DNA of 32,483 bases from JAJFUI01 sp039679885 (GCA_039679885.1 JBDKUC010000300.1:1-32483), one strand, 5' to 3'; shown: positions 23,139 to 31,212, counted from the first letter of the stretch. Notes: generated from the letters alone by a model not told the origin. Numbers and translations are program-made.

Positions 23139-23753
23139 CTATTTGCCGGGGAGCTTCGCCAGGAGATCGACCATCTCCAACGCGGCCAGGGCGCAATCGA
23201 CCCCCTTGTTGCCGAGATGCGGCACGGCGACGTCCTTGCCTGTCGTGACCGGTTGAGCGACGGTTCCACCGACGGCCTTCGCAGCAGTAGGCTGAGAAGT
23301 CGCCCCGCTTGCGGCTTTGGCGGCGGCGGGCGGGCAGGCTGCCGTACGTGCCATCGGCCCGCCGGAACGTGCGATGGCCTGGTCGAGCGTGTTGCACGTC
23401 AGCAGGCCAAAAAGGACCGGCAATCCGTAGCGTACGCCAATCTCACACAAGGCCATGCTCACGGCCCGATTGATCTGTTGGTCGTGCGTCGTTTCGCCCC
23501 GGATGACGGCGCCCAGGCAGATGACGGCGACATACCGCCCGCTGGCGGCCATGCGGTTGGCCACCGTGGGAATCTCGAACGCCCCGGGCGTCCAGGCCAC
23601 GTCGATCCGGTCGTCGGCCACGCCGTGGGTCGTGAGCGTTTGCACCGCCCCGTCAAGCAGCCGCTTGGTAATCGACTCGTTAAACCGCGACACCACGATC
23701 GCAAACCGACCGTCCGCAGCGTCGCGGTTTCCTTGAAAGGTGTTGGGCATCAT
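23139..23753 (-). CDS. ribH: RibH, lumazine synthase with a 46-residue insertion
   Basis: This 204-aa protein matches 6,7-dimethyl-8-ribityllumazine synthase: FAIVVSRFNESIT near the start, VAWTPGAFEIP (substrate site), CLGAVIRGETTHDQQ with the catalytic histidine H90, and GLPVLFGLLTCNTLDQA. The normal family goes directly from AIARSGG to the phosphate-binding HLGNKG. Here about 46 residues (133-178) of alanine/threonine/proline-rich sequence are inserted between them, so the protein is about 45 longer than usual (155-160 is typical). All other family residues remain. It catalyses the penultimate step of riboflavin synthesis and forms a 60-mer or pentamers. First gene of ribH-nusB-ftsY. The alternative start is the second ATG, 3 bases later. 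Confidence 0.92.
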   Translation of the reverse strand: MMPNTFQGNRDAADGRFAIVVSRFNESITKRLLDGAVQTLTTHGVADDRIDVAWTPGAFEIPTVANRMAASGRYVAVICLGAVIRGETTHDQQINRAVSMALCEIGVRYGLPVLFGLLTCNTLDQAIARSGGPMARTAACPPAAAKAASGATSQPTAAKAVGGTVAQPVTTGKDVAVPHLGNKGVDCALAALEMVDLLAKLPGK

Positions 23754-23810
23754 TGTCGCCGGCTGTTAGTCCATTCTTGCGATGTCGCAATCGCAAAACC
23801 GAGACTGCCA

Positions 23811-23871
23811 CTGGGCGGTGAACCGCCCAGCCCTCAGTTGCTCTCCATTCTCCACTATCCACTACCCACTA
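23811..23871. repeat. Hairpin plus TAGTGG tandem repeat at the rho stop codon
   Basis: CTGGGCGGT-GA-ACCGCCCAG (23811-23830) is a perfect 9-bp hairpin after rho. Next to it (23841-23871), on the minus strand, lies TAGTGGGTAGTGGATAGTGG followed by AGAATGGAGAG. The first TAG of this array is the rho stop codon. Confidence 0.8.
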
Positions 23872-25341
23872 CATCTTCATATTCATGCTCATCAGGAACT
23901 CGGCGTTGGTCTTCGTCTTTTGCAGCCGGCCGGTGAGCAGTTCCATCGCGTCGGGCGGGTTCATGTCGCTCAGCACGCGGCGGAGGATCGACACCCGGCG
24001 ATATTCCTCCGGGTCGAGCAACATCTCTTCCTTCCGCGTGCCGCTGCGGTTGATGTCGATCGAGGGCCAAATGCGGCGATCGACCAGCTTGCGGTCCAGG
24101 AGGATCTCCTGGTTGCCGGTGCCCTTGAACTCCTCGAAAATGACCTCGTCCATTCGGCTGCCCGTTTCGACCAGGGCCGTGCCGATGACGGTCAGCGAGC
24201 CGCCCTCTTCGACCTTGCGGGCGGACCCGAAGAACCGCTTGGGCTTCGTCAGGGCGTTGGCGTCGACGCCGCCGGAAAGCAGCTTGCCCGACGGCGGGCA
24301 TTCGGTGTTCCACGCCCGGGCCAGTCGCGTGATCGAATCGAGGAAGATCAGCACGTCGTAGCCGTATTCGACCATCCGCTTGGCCTTTTCCAAGACCATT
24401 TCGGCGACCTGGATGTGCCGCGTGGCCGGCTCGTCGAACGTCGAGCTGACGACCTCGCAGTTCGCGCCTTTCACTTCCCGCTCCATGTCGGTCACTTCCT
24501 CGGGCCGCTCATCGATCAGGAGCATGAAGACGTAGAGGTCCGGATAATTCTTCAACGCCGCCCGGGCCATCTTCTGCATCAGGATCGTCTTGCCGGCCCG
24601 CGGCGGGCTGACGATCAGGCCTCGTTGGCCGAAGCCGATTGGCACGATGAGATCGACCACCCGCATCTCGACCTCGTTCGGCGTCGTCTCCATCCGGATG
24701 CGCATGTCGGGATGCAGCGGCGTCAACTCGTCGAAGGGGATCTTCGAGTTGAGCGTGTTCGGGTCCTGGTGGTTGAGGGCCTCGACCCGGAGCAGGGCGA
24801 AGTAGCGTTCGTTCTCCTTGGGCGGTCGGATTTGGCCGGAGACGACCGTGCCCGTCTTCAGCCCGAACCGGCGAATCTGGCTTGGCGAGACGTAGATGTC
24901 GTCCGGGCAGGAAAGATAGTGATAGTCAGGGCTGCGGAGGAAGCCGAACCCGTCGGGCAGCACTTCGAGCGTCCCCTCGCCGAACATCAGCCCATTGAGC
25001 TTCACCCGCTCTTTCAGGATGCGGAAGATCAGGTCTTGCCGCTTGATGCCGGCGTATTCGGTGAGGTTCTCTTTGCGGGCTTCCTCGATCAGCTCAGGCA
25101 TCGACATCCGCTGCAATTCGGCGATGTGTGTATCGCCCGCCTGCTTGATTTGCTCGTAGCGGTCATTGACCGGCTCGGCGCGCGGGCGGCGGTTCTCCGC
25201 GGCGATTTCCTCGGCCAGCGAAAGGGGCTCCTCGCGCTCCAGCTCGCGAAGCGTCTCGGCCACCTCGGGTGAAAAAGAAGCGTGGGCCGGCTCATGCACA
25301 GGCGCCGGCTCGGCAAAGGAGGCTTCTTGATCGTTGTTCAT
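23869..25341 (-). CDS. rho: Rho, transcription termination factor
   Basis: This 490-aa hexameric RNA helicase has an acidic N-terminal extension of about 75 residues. The RNA-binding OSB/cold-shock-like domain follows (about 115-185, with GEGTLEVLPDGFGFLR and CPDDIYVSPSQIRRF). The ATPase domain has Walker A SPPRAGKT (245-252) and Walker B LIFLDSITRLARA. The C-terminal signatures are GGVDANALTKPKRFFGSARK, GTGNQEI and NRSGTRKEE. It ends transcription at C-rich RNA, which may matter here since few genes show canonical hairpin/T-tract terminators. Ribosome binding site AGGAG lies 10 bases before ATG. The neighbours are coaE (147 bases upstream) and ribH downstream; the stop codon belongs to a repeat. 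Confidence 0.97.
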   Translation of the reverse strand: MNNDQEASFAEPAPVHEPAHASFSPEVAETLRELEREEPLSLAEEIAAENRRPRAEPVNDRYEQIKQAGDTHIAELQRMSMPELIEEARKENLTEYAGIKRQDLIFRILKERVKLNGLMFGEGTLEVLPDGFGFLRSPDYHYLSCPDDIYVSPSQIRRFGLKTGTVVSGQIRPPKENERYFALLRVEALNHQDPNTLNSKIPFDELTPLHPDMRIRMETTPNEVEMRVVDLIVPIGFGQRGLIVSPPRAGKTILMQKMARAALKNYPDLYVFMLLIDERPEEVTDMEREVKGANCEVVSSTFDEPATRHIQVAEMVLEKAKRMVEYGYDVLIFLDSITRLARAWNTECPPSGKLLSGGVDANALTKPKRFFGSARKVEEGGSLTVIGTALVETGSRMDEVIFEEFKGTGNQEILLDRKLVDRRIWPSIDINRSGTRKEEMLLDPEEYRRVSILRRVLSDMNPPDAMELLTGRLQKTKTNAEFLMSMNMKM

Positions 25342-25488
25342 GCTCGCTCTGCTCCTGAAAGCTCAAAGGGCCGGCACACGGAAGGCGCCGGCGGCGGGAA
25401 ATGTCATGTCGTTCGTCGCAATGCTTGCCGGACGGTTGTCCACGGCAGATGCGCTCGGGTGATCGTCGGCCAAACGCTCAAGGTGGGA

Positions 25489-26088
25489 TCAGCGGAACAG
25501 GGACGCCCAAAAACGCTCGATCTGAGCCTGCGTCCGCTCGAATGAGCTGGAATTATCTATTATCGCATCGGCAGTCTCGCGTTTCTGCTGCAAGGATTCC
25601 TGGGCGGCCTCGCGAGCCGCAAATTCGTCTTTTGTCCACCCCCGAGCCGTGGCCCTCTGAAGCCGCAGTTCCGGCGGCGCGTCCACAAATACGGTCTTTT
25701 CGCACTGATCGGCCCAGCCGGCTTCCACAAGCAGCGGGGCATCGAGGATGGCCACCGCCGTGCCGTCGGCCGCCATCGCCTCGGCCTGCTCGCGGAGCAA
25801 GCGGGTGATCTCCGGATGCGTCAACTCCTCCAAATACTTCCGTTCTTGCTCGGCCGTTTCGGTCGGAGCGAATACGATTCTCGCCAGACGGGCTCGATCG
25901 ATCCGGCCGTCGGCGTCGAAAACGCTGTCTCCCCAACGCGCTCGTGCAGCGGCCACGACGTGCGGCAACCGCAACGCATCATGGCCAGCCCTGTCCGCAT
26001 CCAACACGCCGGCGCCGAGTCGGGCGAAGTGTCGCGAGACCTCGCTCTTGCCGCTGGCCACTCCGCCAAGGATGCCGATGATTCGCAT
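25489..26088 (-). CDS. coaE: CoaE, dephospho-CoA kinase
   Basis: This 199-aa P-loop kinase has GGVASGKS (8-15), LGAGVLDADRAGH for substrate binding, the HPEI motif in LTHPEITRLL, and VAILDAPLLVEAGW followed by VFVDAPPELRLQRATAR, all in family order. The reaction is ATP plus dephospho-CoA to CoA, the last step of CoA synthesis in the cytosol. The length is normal (about 200). It lies between polA and rho; a repeat of 114 bases separates it from the polA stop codon. Confidence 0.95.
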   Translation of the reverse strand: MRIIGILGGVASGKSEVSRHFARLGAGVLDADRAGHDALRLPHVVAAARARWGDSVFDADGRIDRARLARIVFAPTETAEQERKYLEELTHPEITRLLREQAEAMAADGTAVAILDAPLLVEAGWADQCEKTVFVDAPPELRLQRATARGWTKDEFAAREAAQESLQQKRETADAIIDNSSSFERTQAQIERFWASLFR

Positions 26089-26097
26089 GACCGTGGG

Positions 26098-26211
26098 CAG
26101 TTATCAGTTGTCAGTTATCAGTATTCAGTGGGCGGGCTCTGGTTGTCAGTTCCCCACGCTTCACATCAAACAACTGAACACTGACAACTGACAACTGACA
26201 ACTGACAACTA
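26098..26211. repeat. TCAGTTGTCAGT tandem repeat with inverted arms
   Basis: The left arm (26098-26130) has CAGTTATCAGTTGTCAGTTA and related units; the right arm (26172-26211) has five ACTGACA/ACTGACAACTGACAACT units in opposite orientation. The middle (26131-26171) is unique. The polA stop codon (TAG on the minus strand, 26209-26211) is the first unit (TAGTTGTCAGTTG) of the right arm. It is too short and variable for a CRISPR array. Confidence 0.85.
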
Positions 26212-29160
26212 GCCACTCACTTCTTCCATTTCGCCCCAATTCGGGCCAACGGTCACATCGACCTTCAAGGGAACGTCCAACGCCCAGGCGCCGGTCATCT
26301 CGTCGGTGACCAGTTGGGCCAGGGGATGGAGTTGATCGGTGGGGACCTCGAAGATCAACTCGTCGTGAATCTGAAGCAACATCCTCGCCGAAAGGCGCTC
26401 TTTCCGTAGGCGGCGGTGGATCGAGACCATTGCCAATTTGATCAGGTCCGCCGCCGATCCTTGGATTACCGTGTTCACCGCGGTTCGTTCGGCAAGATTG
26501 CGTTGCCGCCCGACGCCTTCGCGCACGCCGCTAATGGCACGTCGCCGTCCAAGGATAGTTTTAGCATAACCGGTGCGCCGACATTCGGCTAGTGCCCGGC
26601 GGAGGAATTCCTCGATGCCCGGATATCCCTCGAAATAGCCATTGATGAACTTCGCCGCCGCCTCCTGGTCGATCCGCAGCGCCCGGGCGAGGCCGAACGC
26701 CCCCTGCCCATAGACGACGCCGAAGTTGACGGCCTTGGCCGCCCGGCGCATCTCGGGCGTGACCTGGTCGAGCGGCACGCCGGCCACTTGGCTGGCCACG
26801 CGGGCGTGAATGTCCTCGTCCCGCGCGAAGGCATCGCGGAGCCGGGCGTCGCCCGAGAAGTGGGCGAGCACCCGAAGCTCGATCTGCGAGTAGTCGGCCG
26901 CCAGAAGCGACCAGCCCGGCTCGCCCGGCACAAACGCCGACCGGATCTCGCGCCCCTCTTCGCTCCGAACGGGGATGTTTTGCAGGTTCGGATCGCTCGA
27001 ACTGAGCCGGCCGGTCGCCGCCACAACCTGATTGAACGAGGCGTGGACGCGGCCGGTTTCCGGATAGATCATCGTCGGCAACGCGTCGACGTAGGTGCTT
27101 TTGAGCTTCGCGTACTGGCGGTACTCGAGAATCTTGGCTGGCAGCGGGTGCAGCGGGGCCAGCTCTTCCAGGACGTCGGCGTCGGTGCTCGGGCCGGTCT
27201 TCGCGGTCCGCTTCACCACGGGCAGTTTCAACTCGGTGAAGAGCAGTTCCTGGAGTTGCTTTGGCGAGGCGATGTTGAATCGCCGGCCGGCCATCAGGTG
27301 AATCTCGGCCTCAAGGGTCTCCATCCGCTCGCCGAAGCGGCGACTCAATTCGGCCAACCGCCCGACGTCCACCCGGACGCCGTTGTACTCCATTTCGACC
27401 AGCACGTCGATCAATGGCAATTCGAGCTGGTCGAGCAGCCCGCTGAGTTCGGCGTCGTCGAGCTTGCCGCAAAGAATCGGCCGAAGCTGCCAGGGGAGCC
27501 AAGCGTCCTCGGCCGCGTAGTCGGCGACCTGACGCGTGGACACTTCGTCCATCCGCCGTTGGTCACGGCCCGTGCCGATCAACTCCGTGATCTTGATCGT
27601 GTCGCGATGCAGATACGATTCGGCCAGGTCGTCAAGGTTGTGGTTGCGGCGGCCGGCCTCCAACAGATAGCTGGCGACCATCGTGTCCAGGCTGACTCCG
27701 GCCAGGTCGATGCCGGCTGCCCGCAGCACGATCATGTCATACTTGAGGTTCTGACCGATCTTCGCCACGCTCGGATCTTCGAGGATCGGCTTCAGGGCCG
27801 TGAGCACCGCCTCAGGATCGAGACGCGGCTCGCCCGGCGGCGAACGGAGCGGGAGATACCAGGCCTCCGCGTCATTCCAGCAAATGGAAATGCCGACCAG
27901 CTTGGCCCAGCGTGGTTGCACGCTGGTCGTTTCGGTGTCGAGCGAAATCGCCTTCTGCTGACGGAGTTCGGCAAGGAAGGCTGCGAAAGCCTCCGGCGTA
28001 TCGACCAGGTGAGCGGTAAAGGGCAGAGGGGAACGCGGCGAAGAAAGGGAATCATGCGAGGCGGCGAGCGGCTGTTGCGACGAAATCCCTTGTTGTCCCC
28101 GACGTCTCGCGTCCTCTCCCCCCTCTCCTCTCCCCTCTCCCCTAACAATCGCGGCGAGCTTCTGCCCGATCGCGCGGAAGCCGAACTCGTGGAACAGCGA
28201 CAACGCCGCTTCCAGGTCAACGCGGCCGGCGCGGCCGGCCGACCAGTCGATGACCAGCGGCACATCATTGCTTAGACGGACTAATTCGCGGCTCAGCAGC
28301 GCCTGGTCGCGGAAGCGGACCAGATTCTCTTTACGTTTCGCGCCCGGCACGGCGTCGGCATGATCGAGCACCGACTCGAGCGTGCCGTACTGATCGAGCA
28401 ATTGTCGAGCGAGCTTGGGACCGATCAACGGCACGCCGGGCACGTTGTCGACCGAGTCGCCGACCAACGACTGGTAGTCGACGACCTGCCGCGGCTCGAT
28501 GCCCCAGTCTTCGCGCAGCTTCGCCTCGTCATAGATCTCGTTCTTGCGGATGTTGAACAGCTTCACCCGTTCGGAGATCAATTGCCGGCAATCTTTATCG
28601 GCCGTGACGAGAAAGCAGCGCCCGCCCCGCTCGGCTGTCAATCGGGCGACGGTGGCCAGCACGTCGTCGGCCTCGAACGACTCGCACGTCAGGGCCGGAA
28701 TCCCCAGGGCCGCGATCAGCCGCCGGATCGAAGCGATCTGCGGGACCAAGTCGTCGGGCATCTCGGCCCGCTGAATCTTGTACCGATCGTACATTGTGTG
28801 GCGGAAAGTTTTGCCCGGCAGGTCGAACGCACAGAACAGATAATCCGGCTTCTTTTCCTCCAGCAGGTAGAGCAGATCACGCGCGAAGCCAAACACCGCG
28901 CCGACCGGCTCGCCCCGCGGGCTGCTCATCTCCGGCAATGCGTGAAAGACCTGATGGATGAGCGAATGGGCGTCGATGACCCAAACCGTCTGATTCGCCA
29001 GTGTCTCTGGTTCGTGCAAACCTTCCAGCGTCTCTCTCGAACAAGGGCTGGGCACTTCAGTGCCCAGTCGATTCGCCTGGTCTTCCGGCTCTGCGGCCGA
29101 GGGCGTCTCGTCGTCTCCCCCGAAGCCGGGCAGGGATGTTTGTCGCTTTCGATCGGTCAT
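26209..29160 (-). CDS. polA: DNA polymerase I
   Basis: From ATG 29160 the protein has 983 residues. A disordered N-terminal stretch of about 55 residues precedes the 5'-nuclease domain (VWVIDAHSLIHQ, ESFEADDVLAT, VTADKDCRQL, GDSVDNVPGVPLIGPK). Then comes a long linker, partly made by a repeat. The 3'-5' exonuclease keeps its acidic residues (SLDTETTS, GQNLKYD, YAAED), so proofreading is probably active. The polymerase domain has motif A DYSQIELRVLAHFSGD, motif B RAAKAVNFGVVYGQGAFG and motif C QIHDELIFEV. It acts in Okazaki-fragment processing and repair. The in-frame ATG at 29184 is less likely, as the family-like part starts later. First gene of the minus-strand run polA-coaE-rho. Confidence 0.96.
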   Translation of the reverse strand: MTDRKRQTSLPGFGGDDETPSAAEPEDQANRLGTEVPSPCSRETLEGLHEPETLANQTVWVIDAHSLIHQVFHALPEMSSPRGEPVGAVFGFARDLLYLLEEKKPDYLFCAFDLPGKTFRHTMYDRYKIQRAEMPDDLVPQIASIRRLIAALGIPALTCESFEADDVLATVARLTAERGGRCFLVTADKDCRQLISERVKLFNIRKNEIYDEAKLREDWGIEPRQVVDYQSLVGDSVDNVPGVPLIGPKLARQLLDQYGTLESVLDHADAVPGAKRKENLVRFRDQALLSRELVRLSNDVPLVIDWSAGRAGRVDLEAALSLFHEFGFRAIGQKLAAIVRGEGRGEGGEDARRRGQQGISSQQPLAASHDSLSSPRSPLPFTAHLVDTPEAFAAFLAELRQQKAISLDTETTSVQPRWAKLVGISICWNDAEAWYLPLRSPPGEPRLDPEAVLTALKPILEDPSVAKIGQNLKYDMIVLRAAGIDLAGVSLDTMVASYLLEAGRRNHNLDDLAESYLHRDTIKITELIGTGRDQRRMDEVSTRQVADYAAEDAWLPWQLRPILCGKLDDAELSGLLDQLELPLIDVLVEMEYNGVRVDVGRLAELSRRFGERMETLEAEIHLMAGRRFNIASPKQLQELLFTELKLPVVKRTAKTGPSTDADVLEELAPLHPLPAKILEYRQYAKLKSTYVDALPTMIYPETGRVHASFNQVVAATGRLSSSDPNLQNIPVRSEEGREIRSAFVPGEPGWSLLAADYSQIELRVLAHFSGDARLRDAFARDEDIHARVASQVAGVPLDQVTPEMRRAAKAVNFGVVYGQGAFGLARALRIDQEAAAKFINGYFEGYPGIEEFLRRALAECRRTGYAKTILGRRRAISGVREGVGRQRNLAERTAVNTVIQGSAADLIKLAMVSIHRRLRKERLSARMLLQIHDELIFEVPTDQLHPLAQLVTDEMTGAWALDVPLKVDVTVGPNWGEMEEVSG

Positions 29161-29223
29161 GTTGGCGTCGCAAGTCGGCTGCAAAGAAGACTCTGGGGGG
29201 CCTGCCCCGATTTTGGTGTCAGC

Positions 29224-29285
29224 GTTCGTAGCTCCGCCTTGAGGCGGCGATTCTACGAATACCGGCTAAAGCCGGAACTACGAAC
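29224..29285. repeat. 62-bp cruciform-type repeat
   Basis: GTTCGTAG (29224-29231) and CTACGAAC (29278-29285) are perfect terminal inverted repeats. Within them are the hairpins CCGCC-TTGA-GGCGG (29234-29247) and CCGGC-TAAA-GCCGG (29262-29275), with an internal CTACGAA (29253-29259) that can also pair with the left end. The RNA or DNA could form a three-way junction. It lies upstream of polA and the coiled-coil gene. Confidence 0.85.
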
Positions 29286-29496
29286 AACCCCGATCCCGGC
29301 AGCTTACCACAATCGGGTCCGACGCGGGGGTGAGTCCACCGGATGAGGGGTGCATGACGGGGTCAATCACGCGCCGCAACGGGGGCAGTCCCCGCCGGTC
29401 GGCTTTGTCTGCCGTTGCGTTGTAGGGTTTTTCGCGGTCGCGCCGCCCGGGCTGAAATAATGTGCAGCCGCGCAAGTCCGCCGCGAAGCCCGCAGT

Positions 29497-29525
29497 TTGA
29501 CACTCTGCGGGGGGCTAAGTACAAT
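29497..29525 (+). promoter_or_regulatory. Consensus sigma70 promoter of the coiled-coil gene
   Basis: A perfect TTGACA (29497-29502), 17 bases, then TACAAT (29520-29525). The start would be near 29532, giving a leader of about 35 bases with AAGGAG (29551-29556) 10 bases before ATG 29567. This is the strongest promoter by sequence in the window. Confidence 0.75.
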
Positions 29526-29566
29526 CGACAGAGATACTGTTGTCGCCTTCAAGGAGTCTCTTGCCC

Positions 29567-31012
29567 ATGGCCCGCGAAAACCAAGGCCTTCAGATCGCTC
29601 TGATCATCTGCATCGGCCTCATTGTCGCACTCGGTGTGACGACGTACCTCGGCGTCCATAGTTACGTCGAGGCTTCCGCCAAGTTGAAGACGGTCACCGC
29701 CGAAAAGAGCCAGTTGGCGCAGGACAAGCAGATCAAGGAGGACGACTGCCAGAGATTGAAGCAGGCGATCTGGGGCACCGGTGCTCTTCCGGATGATCCG
29801 ACCGCCCGCAAAGACGAGGACATGAGAAAGTTCGGCGCCGGCTATCCCGAGGAGAGCCATTACTATGCCAAGCTGATCGAGAAGATGAAGTTGTCGATCG
29901 ATGAACGCAGCAAGGCGGTCGACGACATTAAGAAAGACCTGGAAAAGCGAAACGACGAGTTCCAGGTTCGTGAGACCGCCAAACTTCCCCAGATCAAGAA
30001 GGCCGAGGAAGGGCGGGACAAGGCGGTGAAAGAAATGGAAACCGAACAGGCCAAGTCCCAGGCCGAACGAACCCGCATCACCGACGACGCCGATAAGCTT
30101 CGCGCGGACCTGCAGAAGCTCCGCAGCGAGGCGAAGACCGACAAGGAGGCCATCGTCGCCGACCTCGACAAGGCCAAAAAGCTGAACAAGAAGCTGTCGG
30201 ATCGCATCGACGACTTGGTCCATCAAATCGACATCCTCTCGGGACGCGACAAGCAGATTCAGGCCGCTCTGGCGGAAGTGGTTGCGACCAATCAGCGCGA
30301 AGGAACGGTCTGGATCAACCTGGGCCGCGCAGATTCGCTGACGCGGCAAGTCACCTTCGCGGTCTATCCCGCCTCGATCACCAACCTGACGCTCAAGGAC
30401 AAGAAGGGGAACATCGAAGTCACCCAGATCCTGGGCGAGCACTTGGCCGAAGCCCGGGTGCTCGATGACCAGGCGACCAACCCGATCGTCAGCGGCGACA
30501 AGATCAACACGGTTCTGTGGAGCCCGGGCCAGCAGCGGCACTTCGCCCTGGCGGGTTTCGTCGACATCGACGGCGACCATCGCAGCGACTTGGCCACGGT
30601 GATGAACCTCATCCGCGCCAACGGCGGGGTCGTCGACGCGTACATCGCCGATAGCGGCAAGGAGAAGAACAAGCTGATCGGCGAGATCACCGTCAACACG
30701 AATTACCTCGTGCTCGGCGAAGCGCCCAACGAAAAGGGCGAGCCGGGTCAGTTGGCCGCCTTCAGCAAGATGCGAGGCGACGCCGACAAGCTGCGGACGC
30801 CCCGGATGCAATTGGGCGACATGCTCCAAGGCATGGGCTGGCGGAACCTTTCGCCGGTCGTCCGCTATGGCCGCGGGCTGAATCCGAACGATTTCCGGCC
30901 CAAGGCGGCCGAGGGGGAAAGCAGGAAATCCTTGGGCGACGGCACCGACGCCTTCGAAAAACGGGAGCCCCCCGCTACCCGAACGCCTTCGAGCGGCTAT
31001 TATCGGTTCTAG
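29567..31012 (+). CDS. Membrane-anchored coiled-coil protein of unknown function
   Basis: From ATG 29567 the protein has 481 residues: a single N-terminal membrane segment (about 9-31, IALIICIGLIVALGVTTYLG), then a long coiled-coil/charged helical region (about 35-230, rich in K, E, D). A globular C-terminal half (240-480) contains GTVWINLGRADSLTRQVTFAVYPA, the phrase GEHLAEARVLDDQATNPIVSGDKI, and FALAGFVDIDGDHRSDLATV. I do not know a function; it looks like a conserved hypothetical of planctomycetes. An N-in topology would place the C-terminal part outside the cytosol. Start supported by AAGGAG and a consensus promoter. In-frame ATG 29540 is upstream of the ribosome binding site. Confidence 0.85.
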   Translation: MARENQGLQIALIICIGLIVALGVTTYLGVHSYVEASAKLKTVTAEKSQLAQDKQIKEDDCQRLKQAIWGTGALPDDPTARKDEDMRKFGAGYPEESHYYAKLIEKMKLSIDERSKAVDDIKKDLEKRNDEFQVRETAKLPQIKKAEEGRDKAVKEMETEQAKSQAERTRITDDADKLRADLQKLRSEAKTDKEAIVADLDKAKKLNKKLSDRIDDLVHQIDILSGRDKQIQAALAEVVATNQREGTVWINLGRADSLTRQVTFAVYPASITNLTLKDKKGNIEVTQILGEHLAEARVLDDQATNPIVSGDKINTVLWSPGQQRHFALAGFVDIDGDHRSDLATVMNLIRANGGVVDAYIADSGKEKNKLIGEITVNTNYLVLGEAPNEKGEPGQLAAFSKMRGDADKLRTPRMQLGDMLQGMGWRNLSPVVRYGRGLNPNDFRPKAAEGESRKSLGDGTDAFEKREPPATRTPSSGYYRF

Positions 31013-31022
31013 GGAGGCGTGC

Positions 31023-31060
31023 CCCGGAATGCACTCCTCATGCTCCGCGTGAGGAAATGG
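31023..31060. repeat. Inverted copy of the 3609-3653 repeat
   Basis: In reverse complement this matches 3609-3653 closely (CCCATTTCCTCACGCGGAGC and then TGAGGAGT-GCATTCCGGG). It contains the hairpin CTCATGC-TCC-GCGTGAG (31037-31053; one mismatch) and starts within 11 bases of the coiled-coil gene stop. Confidence 0.8.
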
Positions 31061-31067
31061 GCCTGAT

Positions 31068-31112
31068 GGGGACTGTCCCGATTTTCGTGTCAGCGAAAAT
31101 GGGACTGTCCCC
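31068..31112. repeat. 45-bp near-perfect palindrome
   Basis: GGGGACTGTCCC (31068-31079) and GGGACTGTCCCC (31101-31112) are inverted repeats except for the central A/T pair. Inside, ATTTTCG (31081-31087) pairs with CGAAAAT (31094-31100) around TGTCAG. A partial copy lies at 29205-29224. Confidence 0.8.
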
Positions 31113-31212
31113 TTCCCCGCGTTCGTACAGGCCCATCGAACGCCGGCAGAGTTTACGCCGTCCGCACCGTCACACACCGTTGCGGCCATCCGCAGCGGGC
31201 AAGGAGGTAATC

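Larger units (their letters stand above)
29161..29566. other. 406-bp divergent intergenic region
   Basis: The region separates polA (minus) and the coiled-coil gene (plus). It contains a partial CCCCGATTTTGGTGTCAGCG repeat (29205-29224), a cruciform-type repeat (29224-29285), about 200 bases with nothing recognisable, a consensus promoter (29497-29525) and a ribosome binding site AAGGAG (29551-29556). No promoter was found for polA. Confidence 0.6.

Noticed and set aside
23782..25272. 496-codon plus-strand open frame opposite rho
   Set aside because: Rho is unmistakable on the minus strand; this is a shadow frame.
26098..26211. Possible CRISPR array
   Set aside because: Units are only 7-12 bases with no spacers of uniform length, and the arms are inverted; no cas genes are present.
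26788..28275. 495-codon plus-strand open frame opposite polA
   Set aside because: The minus strand encodes all Pol I motifs; the plus frame has no family resemblance.
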